Source of the DNA: Ischnura elegans | Taxonomy: Eukaryota > Arthropoda > Insecta > Odonata > Coenagrionidae | Assembly: GCF_921293095.1 (NCBI RefSeq) | Contig: NC_060251.1 | Span: forward strand, 96,706,566 to 96,770,565 | Reading direction: 5' to 3' | DNA length: 64,000 bases | Part shown: positions 12,601 through 27,600 of the stretch, piece after piece | Numbering within the stretch: the first letter of the stretch is position 1 | Layout: the number at the start of each line of letters is the position of its first letter | The notes under the pieces: generated by a model | The model's input: the letters and a program-made list of their open reading frames with translations, nothing else | Databases searched by the model: none | Told to the model about the DNA's origin: nothing | Program-made: the position numbers and the translations under genes

Positions 12601-15600
12601 AAGTGAGTTAACCGTTTCTTATGGTTTTCTTACGGAAAAAATTGATAAGCAGCTTATCGTAAGCTAAGGGACTTATATAAGGCAAGGGTAAGACGTTAGG
12701 GACGTTTAGGTAAGGATTGCCGTCAAATATCCTCAGGCAATGTAAGTCACTTCTGTTGGAGCGCCAAAGGCGGCTGAACAGCGTACTAAACATGCTACGC
12801 GGCTCATCTTGACATGAATTTAAAGGCTATTGGGGAGATTTAGCGAGTTTTTGTAAGGGCTGAACAAGTAATAACAGATTTTCCCGTAAATAGAAAAAAA
12901 TTAATAACTGCAAGCAACCGGCTAGTGAAGATATAAAGCATAGTACAAGTACTCTATCCATGCGGCGGAAAGAAAAAAAAATAACATCAGGATGGATTCG
13001 AACGTGCGACCCCTGGAACCATAGCACCACACGCTAACCACTTCACCACGGCAGTTGTTGAGATGAAGGTGCGTAGTTACTAATTAAATATCCAATTATG
13101 TAAAAAAAACTTGTTTGGCATGTGCATGAAAAACTGAATTTATTCAAGGTCCATACATTTTAACATTTATGAATTTTAAATTATGGTTTGATAACCCGAT
13201 GACTACAATACGTATATTAGATGTTCCTTCCGGCATTTTCATATTATTCTACGTTGGTATTCTTGTGAAATTGTGTTTTTCTTACGACCTTCGTTAAGCT
13301 ATCAGTTCATAAATGCGAATGATTTTCAAATTATGGTGGTATGATGTTATTTCTCCTCATAATATAGAAGCGCCAATAATAAAAACATTGTTTTAATGCA
13401 TAAAGGCCTTAATTAACACTCTGTAACGATGGGATAATAACAGCATCTACAGAAGTGCTGAAAGTTTGGCATCCATTTTGCCATTACTCTGGATGTTTGT
13501 CGCCCTGGCCGTAAGAAACCCATAACAAGCTTACTTGAGAAGCGACTTCCTTATTTCTTCCTTTCACCTTATCTCAATGACTTATAATGTGCTAGCTGGG
13601 TAGGCTTATGATTATTTTAAATATATAAATGTAACACTAATAAATATACATATTTCATTCTCCACCAGTTGGTTTTTAAAATATGATTCTGAAATGAACT
13701 CCTTCACTATGGACAATTAAACAAACGATTACATAGTATTAAAATTGAGTTCATATTTTGTATTATTTATCTCCAAATTCAAAAAAATTTCTTTTTCTGA
13801 TTCTCTTTCTGGTTAAGGTAAAATAGTTCTCTATTTAAAAAGGTTTTTACATATGACTCACCGATTGCATTGAAAACTAAATATGTAGTTCGATGTGATA
13901 AGTATTTTTTTTTCCTTATCCATTGTGACACAATTCCAGAGAAAACACTAGCTATCCATGTAAGGAGAGAAGGAACAGCAGAGAGAAAAGCCAGCTGAAA
14001 ACCAAAAAATATTCAGTGTGAGAGACACTAAGTTGATGCACTTAAAAAAATCTCAGAATTAGAGCCATGTCTTACTTCATTTACTGAGTGACTAAGACAT
14101 TTTAACTGTGCATGAATTGGGTGATCATAATTGATATACAGTAAAACCTCTATGTAGTGAACCTCTTTACATCGTAAACCTCCATACTTCGTACTAACCC
14201 TCTGGTCCCGTCAGATTTACATGTAAATTTATAGGAAAACCTCTATATAGTGAACCTCTTTATCTCGAAAAACCTCCATACATCGTACCAACAAGACAGC
14301 CCCGAGGCGGCCTAACTACCTCCGCAAATCGTACCGAGACAACTAGAGACCATTAATGCAGCCGCGATTACCTACATGGAATGACATTTTCAGCGATAAA
14401 TATTTCACGCTTATTTTTTTCTTTTACACCTTAAATAATTTTCACGTTAACCATTAGTTAGGGCATCCAACTATCCTAATAATATTAAGTGACGGTAAAT
14501 GAAGACAGAACACATCGTTTTCTCTCGAATCACGGTCAAAATCGCGCGATAACACTCGCTTTCTTTTACTGATGGCTTTATTTTCTTGTAAGTGCCTACA
14601 TACTATGTTCAGTTAATAAAAGAGGCGACCAGCGCAGCCTATAATCACTAGCTGACGGAAATATTTCAACTAACTTCACTCCCATCCATGGAGACTGAAT
14701 TACTCGACCGCATTGCTACTTCCGCTTCTAAAATTAAAATATTTCGAGAATTTTCAGCGACTTGAAATAAATCAAATACAGTTTCGCAATTATTTTATTC
14801 CCATATTTCCCGGTGTAGCACTTCCTTACTACCGCCTTGGTAATTTTTTCGATGCTTTCGTGAACGATCGTAGTTTAAAATTTATTGCGCTTAGCGACAG
14901 TCATATGTCTTGCCTGCGTATTTATGCCGCGAAATCTGACTATTCCACCGGGAGTCCAGGACGTCAATTTCTAGCAATACTGAACGAACATCAATCCATG
15001 CGCGGCAGTTTTAGGTGGAGGCAGCTAATTAGCTGATACGCGGTAGGGTAATGAAATTTTTACTGTCGCCGCCGCATTCTGAAGTGGTTCGCCCAGCATT
15101 CTCACCGGGAAATCACGTCCTTTCGCAGACCTAGCGTTTCTGTGTGCCCTCGACAGAGTTTTTCTTCGGAACGCTACGTGCATTGTATTTTGAAGAGAGG
15201 GAATTCAACAAAATTTTCAAAATTACGCTCAATTTTTAGTCTATTTTTTTGCGGTAGTCACGTGTTTATTTTTTTTTTTTTAATCTTTAACAAGTCACAT
15301 GTTATAAGAATGATAAATCAATTCTAAAAGATATAATAAGGAGTATTTTCAATTATTTCCCATAAATATGAAAAAATATCAAAATTACTAAATTAATCAT
15401 AGGCTGATGATGGATTCGAGAAATAAAAGAAGGCGACTGCTTGACTTTACCACATAATTAGCAATTTTCGTAGCCATCAACGAGGACAGGCAGAAGGCAG
15501 CGACCTTTGGAATACCATCATTCACCCTCACATCTATTTTAAACAACCGAGGAAAAACAGAAGAAACTGGATCGGCTGCACAAATAAAAAAACTCAGGCA

Positions 15601-18600
15601 GTTAAATACGAGGATGAAGAAATTATGTTTAGATATATAAAACTATTGTTCTTTCCTCCGAACACTATTAGTAAATTACAACCCTTAAACCAGGGAATTA
15701 TTTCTTAGGTCAAAAGGCATTAAGGAAAACAGCTAGTGATTTATTTACAGTGAAAATGGCATTAAAAAGTGCTCGTGGAATTGAACACATTATTTCGAAA
15801 GAGTTTGAAAAAAATTTAAGCAAACCCATTAACTAATTTATTTTCTAAAAAGGCCTCTTGAACAATTTACTTTTACCTTTGTGTAACCATTAAATTGTAA
15901 ATATATGTTCACTTATGCATACCTATATATTTAAATATATTAATATAATGGCTTAAAAGACAGCACCTTTCATTTCCCAAGGATATGAAAAAATGGTGCC
16001 TACCACTAAAACCTCTCTATAGTGAACCTCCATTCATCAAATTGCCCAAATTTTGGTCCCCTCCATTACGATGTAAAGAGGTTTTACTGTATTAGTTAAA
16101 ACTATTAATGATATGCATAGGCGGATCCAGGGGGGGGGGGGGCACGGGGGCACGTGCCCCCCCCAGACCCTTAAAAATATGCAAGATTTTTAATACGGTC
16201 CCACTCTCATTTTGTTCGTTTTGTATAACGAGGTATCCTTGCGCCCCCCCCTGATTAAATCCTGGATACGGCCGTGCTTGTGCCCCTCCCAGAAAGTAAT
16301 CCTGGATCCACCCATGATGATATGGATCAAGCACTTTAGGAACAAGTGACTTTGTACACAGTCATGCGCACAGGAGCAAAGTTAAATACTCCAAAGAATA
16401 CAGTTCGCCATGAAAAAATATTTGACTTAGCCGGGATTTGAACCCAGATCTCCCGATTGCCGGTCAGGCGTGTTAACCAGTTCCACCACCAAGCCATTTT
16501 CTCAGAGCAAACTTTGGGATGGGTTTTACTGAACAGGTTGATGTCACAAGTCCACACTGTGGCACATAAGGGTCATGCTTACTAAGCCACTTCCATCCCA
16601 AAGTTCGCTCTGACAAAATGGCTTGGTGGTGGAACTGGTTAACACGCCTGACCGGCAATCGGGAGATCTGGGTTCAAATCCCGGCTAAGTCAAATATTTT
16701 TTCATGGCGAACTGTATTCTTTGGAGTATTTAACTTTGCTCCTGTGCGCATGACTGTGTACAAAGTCACTTGTTCCTGAAGTGCTTTATCCATATCTTTG
16801 ATAGCTTTAACTAATATATCAATTATGATTACCCAGTTCATGCACAGTTAAAATTTCTTATTGACTTATTGTAAGTCAAATATTTTTTCATGACGAACTT
16901 CATCCTTTGGTGTATTTGATATGGATAAATTCTTTGGTAGGATATGAGAGCAATAAAAATTTAGATACATAGTTGAACCCTTCCATTAAATATTAGGTGT
17001 AAAAAAACAATCGGCCCTCGTTCGTAATACAAAGGATTTCATTCATCAATAACCAGGCAAATGATGAATGTAACATACATAATACAATAACCACTAATAA
17101 CTAGACACTTTGAACAGCAAACCTTTCCTTTTCCCCTAAAAGATAAATTACTACCTCAGTTATATGATGAGGCGATGGAAATATGTAGTTTGATACAGCT
17201 ATTTATCTAGAAGTGTAATCAGCAAATACTTATAACACAATTGGAAAAAACAGCCAAAACTTTTAATTCAATTTCGTTAATCAGTTTGTAATTTAGTATT
17301 AATAATTTCAATGGAGAAAGTTCATGAAAAAATAATTTATGGAAAATATGTTTATGACATTATTCACTAATGAACTCACTCAGGAATGAAAATTTTGAAT
17401 TCGTTCTTAATCACTAGATATAAAGGCCCATTTCATAAATTTAAGGTACCTTTTGAATGTCAAAATGAAGGATGTTTTTCATATAGGTTGGTATATCAGA
17501 GAGCATAATGTACAGAACCCAACCGGAAGACCATTGGTAGATGATTGCAGCCCACACATGGATGTCGGTTAAAATACTGAGCCAGGGAAGTGGAGCACTG
17601 GTCTGGAAGTAGAAAAAAGGATTCACCATAAATTAGTTACACAGGATTGAATATAAAATATGTACTCATGGAGTTACACAAACTAAGTGTAGGAAAAGGC
17701 ATAGGGAATGTCTATGTTTTTTTTTTTAAGTCTTAACTATTCAGTATTTCATGTGTGTTACGAGAAATTTTCTAATGGAAGAATAAAATATAAAAGTTAA
17801 ACATTTACTCATGAGGGGCACTAATGTGACTTCATCTTTTATCCATACTAAAAGAGCTGTTTGAGACTCGAATTTTCGAGATTCAAGCAAGGAAAAAATT
17901 ACCGCTCGACTCCCATTCAATTTAAAGATTTTTTAAGCTCTTATATTTAATTCTATGGTTCATAAGCCTTGAGCTTGTCTCAAGGTGGTATGAGAACTCT
18001 TGTAGTGGATGTGGTATTTCTGAGACTTGCAATTGTGGTATGCAGTAAAAAATATTATTTTATGTCAGTTTATTACATTTTGTCATTTTACACAGTTTTC
18101 ATTAATAGTAGGTGTATTTTGGCCACCAAAAATATTACAAAAAAAATCAAAGTAGTCAAAGAAATTCGGCCCATGGAATAATGTATAATGTATACATGCC
18201 TGGTGTTTCATGGCCTTCTTTTCTGTTCCCTGTCCAGCGAGGATATAGTTCTTCTCCTGCTCTGAGATTCGAGGGTGGCACTCTGGGCTGTCAAACACAA
18301 GCAGCCACCATGGAACGATGAGAGCTGCCCCAATTGCTCCAAAAAAGTAGAAAACCATTGGCCAACCTCCCCCTTCCAACGGCCACTTACTCAGCGGACC
18401 AGAGGCAGCCATCCCAATCACAGTTCCGCTGTGCATTGCTGTGCCAAACATCCAAGGTAAGAGGACATATTATTTAGGTATAGAATCACATTTTAATATC
18501 CTATCTTACTCTTATCATGTCCCCTAAGAAGCAAAGACATTCTCCTCCCCAAGGATGGTTGTCCAGCCAACCAAAAAACCGTTTTTGGAGATATATATTT

Positions 18601-21600
18601 ATTTCTACTTTGATTGACTTTAGGAGATACACTTCCAAATTTCATTATTAAATTAATTTTATTCTCTGAAAATGGCCACCGATGACCACAGGAAATTTAT
18701 GTGGCCATCCTGTTGACTCTGTGCTCAGTCTATAATCTCTGTAGCCATGGAAATAGTAACCTGTGGCCATGGCTGCAGAACTCATCAAAAACGATACGCA
18801 ACTGTCCTCTCGTATTGTAGTTTCGGACACCGTTGCAGAGAGCACATTTGAGCCCAGTTAGAGCTGGCCTGCAGGGGCGCAGCTAGGAATTGAGACTGGG
18901 CGGGGGGGGGGTTTAGGTGAAACTAATACCGGGGTGTGTGGGGGTATGGAGTACCCACCAGGATAAGCGGTAGGTGCGAGATTAATAAATTGCGGAATTT
19001 TAAGATAAATGGTTTAAAATGGTGAGTTTTACGGGATTTTTTTTATGAGGGGACTTTCTGAGGGATATTTTATTAACCCTAACACTATTCTATTAGTAAT
19101 ATCAATCCAATTAAGTAAAATGGATTAAACTTAAAAATTTCTCTGAGCTCTTGGGGGGGTTTTAACCCCCAAACCCCCCCCCCCCCCCTTCGCTGCACCA
19201 CTGCTAGCCTGGGTGACATTTTAAATTTTTAAGTATAGGAATCTGTTTGTGTTAGTCTAGTTGTGTTCGTCACATGTTCAAAAGATTGTAGTGGTGTCCC
19301 AAATCCTTAAAGTAGTACATAGTCCAAAGGAATATCAATACATATCAGTTTAATCATATTTTGTTTAAGTAGTCTTTGATTATTGCTGTGGACATTAACG
19401 GTTGTAGGTCCCTATTGGCCACTACAATTTTGATTTTCCCATACAGACTGTTTGTGTACATGATAGTGTTTCAGTCCAAACTTTGGGAATAAGAATAGGA
19501 CAGGGTTAACAACTGGCCACTCAGATATGTAGGGGGCTACAGATGGCTGCAGTTGGCCACACATGGCTGTAGACGGCCACAGGCAGCCACACATGGCTGC
19601 AGATGGCCACACATGGCCACAAACTAATGGCCACACATTATGACCAAATAACCACAGACAGCCACACAGCATTGTGTAGCCATCTGTGACCACGGCCTCT
19701 GACTTGTGTGGCTTTTTGTGGCCATGGGCACATGAATATCCTCTGGCCATTTTCTCCAGGGTGATTGTACTGTATTTTGGCCACCAAAATGATGTATTAT
19801 TGAAGCAGTCAAATAAATCCTTCCCAAAGCATGCATACTGTTTCAATTTGTGATGATTTAATCCATTGATGATGCAATTTGCAGAGTTAGGAATTGACTG
19901 GGGATTAAAATAGAATTATCTTAAAGATGAAAATCAATTCCAATTCCAAAATGTATTTGCAAAATGTACTGCAAGCCATAATCTCAAACACATTTTCACT
20001 CTCAGCAATTGTTTTTCAGAAGTACATGCTCTTATGACAAGACAATACGGATGCCTACAAATTGGTTCAGTTTGATATGCATGAAAAACTTCCTAAGAGC
20101 AACCAAGAAATTATCATAGAGCTGGTAATAAAGTCAGGAATATCCATTCATATAAGTGGTTGTACTCAAATTGCTGGCAGTAAGTTGATTGATATTTTAT
20201 GGAAGAGTTTCTTATATGTTTTCAGAGTGGATTTTGGCCATAAACAAAAAATATTGGACCTTTTCTCAATCAATCTAACGCCAGTGGTGTAGCCAGGGGA
20301 GGGGTCTGGCAGGTCTGGACCCATCCCAAAGATAAAACACAATTATTTTCCTTCATAGAAGAAAACAAAATATTGAAAAATCATAAATTTGCAAAATATT
20401 TCCTTAAAAATGAAGTTTTTATCAGATATGAAAAGTCATAAAAATAGTTTTAAACCCATGACATAGTACACTGTTTTTCAAAAATGTTCCCCCTGGTTTT
20501 GGACCCCCACCCCGTAGGAAATTCCTGGCTACGCCACTGTCTAACACCTATCCAAAGTATGAGCCTTATTCTCCTAACTACTGTATAGTACATATTTGAA
20601 CATAATCGAACATTAAGTGATTATTGTCCAAGTCTACCTTTTCTTCAGACATAATGAATATAAATTCATATTACAAGGAAATTGTGAAATATATGAAACT
20701 AGACTTACCATTAAGTAATGTCGTGGGATACCTACATCTGGTTCCCACATACATCATAAGCAGTTAATATTTTTGTGGTTTAGGTCAAGAAAAAAGTTAG
20801 AAGAATGAGGTATTAATTTTTATGCAATATTTCAAGAGTGCATACCTGAAAATACAGCTCCAGAGAAAGTTGCATGCTCTTGAGGGGGAAACCACTGGGA
20901 GAAGAGATACTGCATTCCAGGCATTACAATCCCCTGCAGATTTTAGAACATGTTATTAGAATGTCATAGAGAAAATTTCATTATGATTGTGTAAATTTTA
21001 AGCGAGTACATAGTTTACCATATAAAAAGCAAGAAAGACATGACATGCGGAGAGTAAGTGATGCCTACTCTGAAGTTAGGAAACCTAGAGCCATCCAGCC
21101 ACTACTGTTTTTCACTTGAGGGAATCTCAGAGTAGATATGTGCCAGAATGATTTTTGTTTTCTGTGCGTGCGATAAAGATTGTCAAAATGTCAAAATCCA
21201 AGATCACTCTGAAAAAGTGTGATTGGCAGACTCATTTCTATTAACTAAAATACTCATGGAGACAAAGTAATAGTTTAAGTTTTTAAAAATAAAATCCAGC
21301 TATAGTATATTCATTTCTCCCTTGACTTCTTCCTATTTCAGTTTCCATTTCTCATTATAATACTATATATTTCCATTCAAATTCGTGTGACAGCCCAGAC
21401 AGCACAGAATCCTCCGTATCTAATTCGTATGCAGATAGTATCCATTGACGAAAAGCGACGGAGCGGTAGTCAATGGATACTATCTGCATACGAATTAGAT
21501 ACGGAGGATTCTGTGCTGTCTGGGAGGTGCTGTGGATATGGACCATTGTGGATATATAAAAAAATATATTATGCAAACATACCAGAGTGGATCATAATTT

Positions 21601-24600
21601 GCCTTTTTTGATTTCATAAGTTAATAATCTCATGAAGTTATTGCTATAAAAGAACACGATGGCTATTTTTGGGAGTAATGCAAAATTTCATATCACTCCC
21701 CAAAATGGCCATCACATTGTAAACCAAAAGTGTTGTGAAAACGTTGCAAAAACATTGCGCTTCAACCAACATGGAGTTGCTGCAACGTAATCGCAATGTC
21801 GCAAAACAAGTCAAAAGTCCTCTCTACCACGTTTTTGCAACGCAATGGCAACGTATTCGCAACCTCTGGTGAGACATATTTGCAACACTTATGCAACTCC
21901 TGCAACGCACTTGCTACTTTTATGCAACTCTCATATACAGAGTTTCTGTGGACTCTGCTCCCCTTCTCGTATGCTTCAAAATTTTTTATTATTTTTTATT
22001 CAGGAAATTTTATTTTTTATTTAGGAAACGAAAAATTGAAATCTTACATGATAAAACACGGTTAATTTTATCATATTTTCACGTATTTTTATTTTAAATA
22101 TATCCGAGAATGGAGGAATAAGATGGATATTTTGTCGTTACTCATATTTCCCGTCTACCCTACCATTGAGCAGCGATGCCTTGAACCTGCTGATACGCCC
22201 ATCTCCGATTAAAATCAATGACCGCGACATGGGCGACTCTACGAAGAGCCACATAGTGATGCCAATTTAGAACTGTTTCACTCTCTACACACAATACACG
22301 ACATATGATTGTATCAGTTTTTTTACAATTAAAATATTTATTAAATTCAAGTTTTTTATTTCTATGTGCATGTGAAAATGTGCATCAAACTTCAGAGCAA
22401 ATCTTAATTTTTTTCCAAGAAACATGAAAGTTTTTCTCAAAGGCACTTACTAAAATAATTTTTTAAATTTTATATCACATTTGTTTTCAACGACCAGAAG
22501 TATTGACATGAGTTTTTTTTTTAATTTGATAGCTTCATTTCATTATTGTAAAATAATTTTACTGCCAAAATTGTAAAAATAATAAAATTTGGAAAAAATT
22601 GAGAAAAGCAAACAAATATTGAAAACTTGATATCGCATTTGATTAAAGCGTAGCACTTGGAACGATTGAGATAGATCCTAAAGTGTGACTACGCAAAATG
22701 CAGACAGACTGACATGCTACAAACTTAATATATACAGAGAGGAATGTATTACCTACAGAACAAAGACCTTGGAGTACGCGCACAGCAAACAGTGCCCAGG
22801 GTCCGCCTTGCCTCGCAGCCACGGGCGTGAAGAGCGTGAAGAAGCCGGTGAGGGCGATGCCTGGGCCCACAACCACCTTGCCACCCCAGCGGCTCGCCGC
22901 GTAGCCCCCAAGCATCTGCGTCGCCACGTAGCCGTAGAAGTAAGCCGCCAGGATATTGCCCTGCGTCTCGATATCCCAATCGAACTCTCCCTCTTCACCC
23001 TGTAAAGGAAAGAACCCGCAACGCCGTCAAGGAGGGAACAGACAGGCAGAGAGTATGAGGGTTCAAGGTGAACCCTTTAGGGATACAACACACCGGGGCC
23101 GGGAACCAAGCCCGTGGCTTAACGCCCGATCACCCGGGGAGGGGGTAGAGATGAAGGGAAAAGGAAAGAGGCGCCACCGCGATAGGAGCCCGTCGACGCC
23201 TCTGGGGTAGGATAGGGAAAGAAGGGATGGGACGGGGAAAAAAACTTCAACGCTATAGAAGCGAAGAAGGCCCACTAAATAGCGAAAACAAGCAAAGCTA
23301 TAAATGTTCTAACAATTTTGGAGGATCATTCTATGAGGAAGAATAATCCAACGATCAAATCGTTAGATGTACAGACAGGCAATACAATAGATCGGCAAAA
23401 GAGATTATTTCGTGGAAAAATGGCCCAGTTAAAAAAAAGTTTTGGAACTGGTTAACTAAATAAGGCCAAAATTTTAGACCTCCAGGTGGACCCCTGACCC
23501 TGGCTAATCGGCCATTTAATCAATTTACGCCCTCCGTAGTCGTGTGGATACATCCTGCCATTCTGAGCCTACGAGGCTCTTGAAGAAAACCCACACAATT
23601 TTTTTCTAACAAAATGGGCACAAATATGTTGCTGAAGCTTGCAATAAGTTAATTAGATAAGAAACACTTATTACTTTTTTACGTTTACGTAAACTGTTTG
23701 TGACAGTTTTCATTCCAACATAATCAGTAACTACACACAAAACAGGCCGAGTTAACACGTTGCGTACGGATGGCGAGAATTCTCGTCATTTTTAGCCGAA
23801 CGTTCCGGACGGATGACGAAGATTCTCGTCATTTAGGCGCGTCAACCTAAACAATTTTAAAGCGTACAATACGTATTCGTCAGTACATTTTCAGTTGTTA
23901 TTCGTTATTCATAATGAATTGATGCACCATAACGTTTGATTGGGTAAAGTTATATTCTAATCATGTATCGGTAATCTCAGAAGATGTAAAACTCCTTACT
24001 ACTCGCATAGCATCTAGGTCCCTGTGACGTCACGTGGAGTGGCATCGCATGGGCGCCAATCTGGTTTTTTTCAAATGAGGTTAAAATTGACCATTAACAT
24101 TCGCCTAAACTGGGATTTCTAACACCAAATAAGATGCATATTATGAATACACTAATGGTGGGTAACGAATCGCAATCAATACCATTCGTCTGTATTCATA
24201 ATATACAAATTATTTCGTTTTAGAAATACCGGTTTAGACGAATGGCAATGGTCCATTTTTATCCTCATTTGAAAAGGGCCAGATTGGCGCCCATGCGATG
24301 CCACTCCACGTGACGTCACAGGGACCTAGTTTCTATACGAGAAGATACGAGTTATACGTCGTCTGAGGTTACCAATGCATGCATGAGGCGCAGAGCTCAG
24401 GGAAACATGTCTTAATAATCACTAATTAAAAATGGCTAAGGTCGGAAAGTTTTCTTCATTTGATAAGGTATTAATAATCCTTATTTAAGCCAAGCGCTAC
24501 CAGCCAGCAGGGTACTCAGCTACCCGCTAGCAGCCTGCGTCGTATCAGCGCTCAACTCGCCTCAAGGTCACCTCACAAGGCGGCAGCGGGAACCAGAAAT

Positions 24601-27600
24601 ACGTCACACGGAGAGATTTCCCGAAATTCATACTTACGCGTCGCGTTTTCGCGCGCTAGAAAATTCACTTTTAATTTAATCGCGAAAAATAGATATCGTC
24701 ATTTAAAAATCTAAAAGCGTGAAATACGTACTCCAGGAGTAATAGTCTTATGATTTAGGTAATAAAAAAATAATAGGAAACCACCCTATTGCATTCGCAC
24801 TTCAGTATCATTTTACCGTTACAGTATTTCATTAATATTGCCTTCTGAACATGACCAATTATTTTGAACAACGCCGCGGAAACCTACGCACGAACTTCAT
24901 GACCATACCTCATTGCCTTGATGTAAGGTTCCATTGCTCGTGTTGTGTTGAGATACGGGCTTTACCATGGCAACTAATCCCACTGAAAAGTTCACTTTCA
25001 AGATGAACATCATCATGATGCAGATGGACCCCATCACAGCCAGAACGTAACGTCGCTGTATCCATCCTGAAATTGAGAAACATCAAATAATGAATGTTTC
25101 AATCCTATAGAGAATTAGTTTTTCATTGATAGAGTTAATACATTGTCGGGGTATAATTCTAATAATGTTTATTGTCACATGACACAATTGTTGTGGCTTA
25201 TGCCACAATAAGTTGGTGACTCGTCTCAAAGGTAATAAATAAAATTACTACAGATTATATTTATAAGGCCCCTAAGTTTTAACAACACAAGTACAATAGA
25301 CAATTTATGTGTATTATCATAAACAATGTGGAATATACTTACATATTTACAGAAATATTATCGTCTAGATATTCTTGTATCGAGTAACATGTCTATCCTG
25401 ATAGAATTTGCTTAATTTTATTCTTGAAAATTCCTTTACTCTCTATATTCCTTTAATTCCTTGTCGCTTCTATACGTTCTAAAAATGGTGCTAAGTTGGC
25501 AGGGTTAGGTACTAAAGCCTACCATGGTAACTCTGCGCGTTTACACGACGTTTTGAGGCTACGAGGGTATGGACCGAGGTCAATACATGCGTAGTGAAAA
25601 CGGAGTATTAGAGGGGCCTCACAACGCTCGCGTCTATAGTGAAGTTAATATGAAAGATGCACTAAAAAGGACTCGGATTACTTGAACCAAATTATTTTTT
25701 TAGCCATTATGAAATTATGCATTTTAGTTAGTTGCTTTATTTACAAAATACTTAGTGTAAAAATTTACCTATATGAAAATAAATAAAATAAATGAGTCAA
25801 ATCAGTGGTGTCATGGTGATGGAACGCGCCGGAATGCCATTCCGGCATTGGTTAACATAAGACGTAATAGTCAAATAACATTTTTGTCAATTTTGTTGCC
25901 AAAAAATTTATGTTACATATACGCATTCGTAGCCAAAACAAAAAATGTAATAAAATGCAAATGATAACTTTTAATAAAAAACGCAGATAGTAATATTTCA
26001 CTTCTAAAAAGAGTTAAGGAAAGTATAGATACTAATCTGAGAAAATGCACGGCGGTACGTTACTTGCGTTGATCATCAAACTATCCCCATGCGTATGTTG
26101 TAGATGGTGTAAACATTAAGGCAACAGATGAAGTGAAGTAGGTGGTAGTTACAACAACTTCGAACCTATCGTGGGAAACACACACCAGAAATACTTATGG
26201 CAGAGGTCTTTAGAAGATAGGATTCGAGGAGCGTGTCGTGGGAGGATTTTTTAATATAAAATAGTAAAAGAGAGGTTATTTCGCACTCGTCCCGCCATAT
26301 ATTGTATATGCAGCGAGAATATGGGTTCCGAGGCGAAAAGAATCAATCCGTGAAGTAAATAAAATACAAATAAAAACTATGCGATTCGTCAAAAACTCCT
26401 TTGGGTGTACAGAAAGCGTTAGACAGATTAAAAAAAAAAATTGGGCTGAGAACCGCGTGAGACTCAGAGGCTACGCGCTAAGCTTAAGCCTGAATCACAG
26501 TATCATTTTATCCGTCATTTCCGAGTGATCACTATCGCGATCACTAGAGTGATCACTCGCAAGTGATCGTCGCCGGCAATTGTTTTCCGCGATCACGATC
26601 GCGATGAGGATTCCCATCACTATTTTTCATCACTCGTCCGGTCGCTTTTTCCGTCGCTAAAACCGTCACTAAAACCCCATATCAGCCAATAAGAATGCAT
26701 TCCCGTACGGAGCGATGGCAGCGCAACGTTTAACAAACGTGGGAATGACATAGATAAACAAACACGCTATACATTTTCGTTATGCGGGTCCTATGACAAC
26801 GAGCTGTGACATCCAAATTGATGCGAAAAGTGACGGCGGGAGGGACAGTGTGATTCAGAAAAATGATCACTAGAGCGATCGCTTTTCGCGACGGGAAAAG
26901 TGATCGCGATTGTGATCACTTTTCGCGACGAAAGAAAATGATCGTGTGATTCAGGCTTTATATTGATTCAGTGATTAAGAATAGAGATATTTCATAGTGA
27001 AACAGAAAATATATTAGAACCTCGCTCTATTTCTAGGTCCGACAGAAAAGAGAAATTAAGAGACATTTTGCTGAACGGATAAGGATGAAAATTAGTTTTT
27101 CCCCCGAACAATAAATATTTTTATCACGTTATGTATCTTGATTAATTTTAATTAAGATAAAAAAATGGCTAGCCAGAAATAATGAAACTACATTTATATT
27201 TGCTTTATAAATATTATCTCAGATAATAAATAATGCCTCAGAATATTTATGGCCCTTGTACCTCATTAGGTACCCGAATACCTTACGTATTTGAGAACTT
27301 TGCGGGATAATTACGAAAGATAAGGTATGTGCAATTGTATTTGAGTAGAAAAACAGGTTAAATATTCGTAAAATATTTTATCAGCGGGTTATAGGTGAAA
27401 TGGAGGAACTGATTTTGTCACCTGTTGGTTTCCGTGCAAATAAAAACAGAAGTTACACCATAGAGTAAACCAAATTACTGAAAAATTCAGTGTATACTGT
27501 GTGTGTGTGGCATGATTTTTAACATGTTACCATGGTTACATAATTAATATTATGTCACTACTGGTGTCCTCTTCAGATAAAATGGATTTCCCGCATTATC

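Noticed and set aside
12991-13054. Possible tRNA gene on the minus strand
   Set aside because: Good A and B boxes, but poor acceptor pairing and a T-rich tail as in SINEs.
16620-16692. Possible tRNA gene (GGC-like anticodon arm)
   Set aside because: It has an anticodon-like stem and B box, but the acceptor ends do not pair, position 33 is C, and the segment continues into a repeated tail with an inverted twin, so it is a SINE.
18446-18455. Plus-strand donor-like AAG|GTAAGAGG
   Set aside because: It lies beside a minus-strand acceptor and has no plus-strand coding sequence before it.
19412-19846. 144-residue frame rich in Cys, His and Trp
   Set aside because: Produced by the degenerate GGCCACACATGG tandem tract.
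22751-22756. GTAG|GTAATA as exon 3 donor
   Set aside because: It shifts exon 4 out of frame; TCT|GTAGGT keeps the frame and the conserved spacing.
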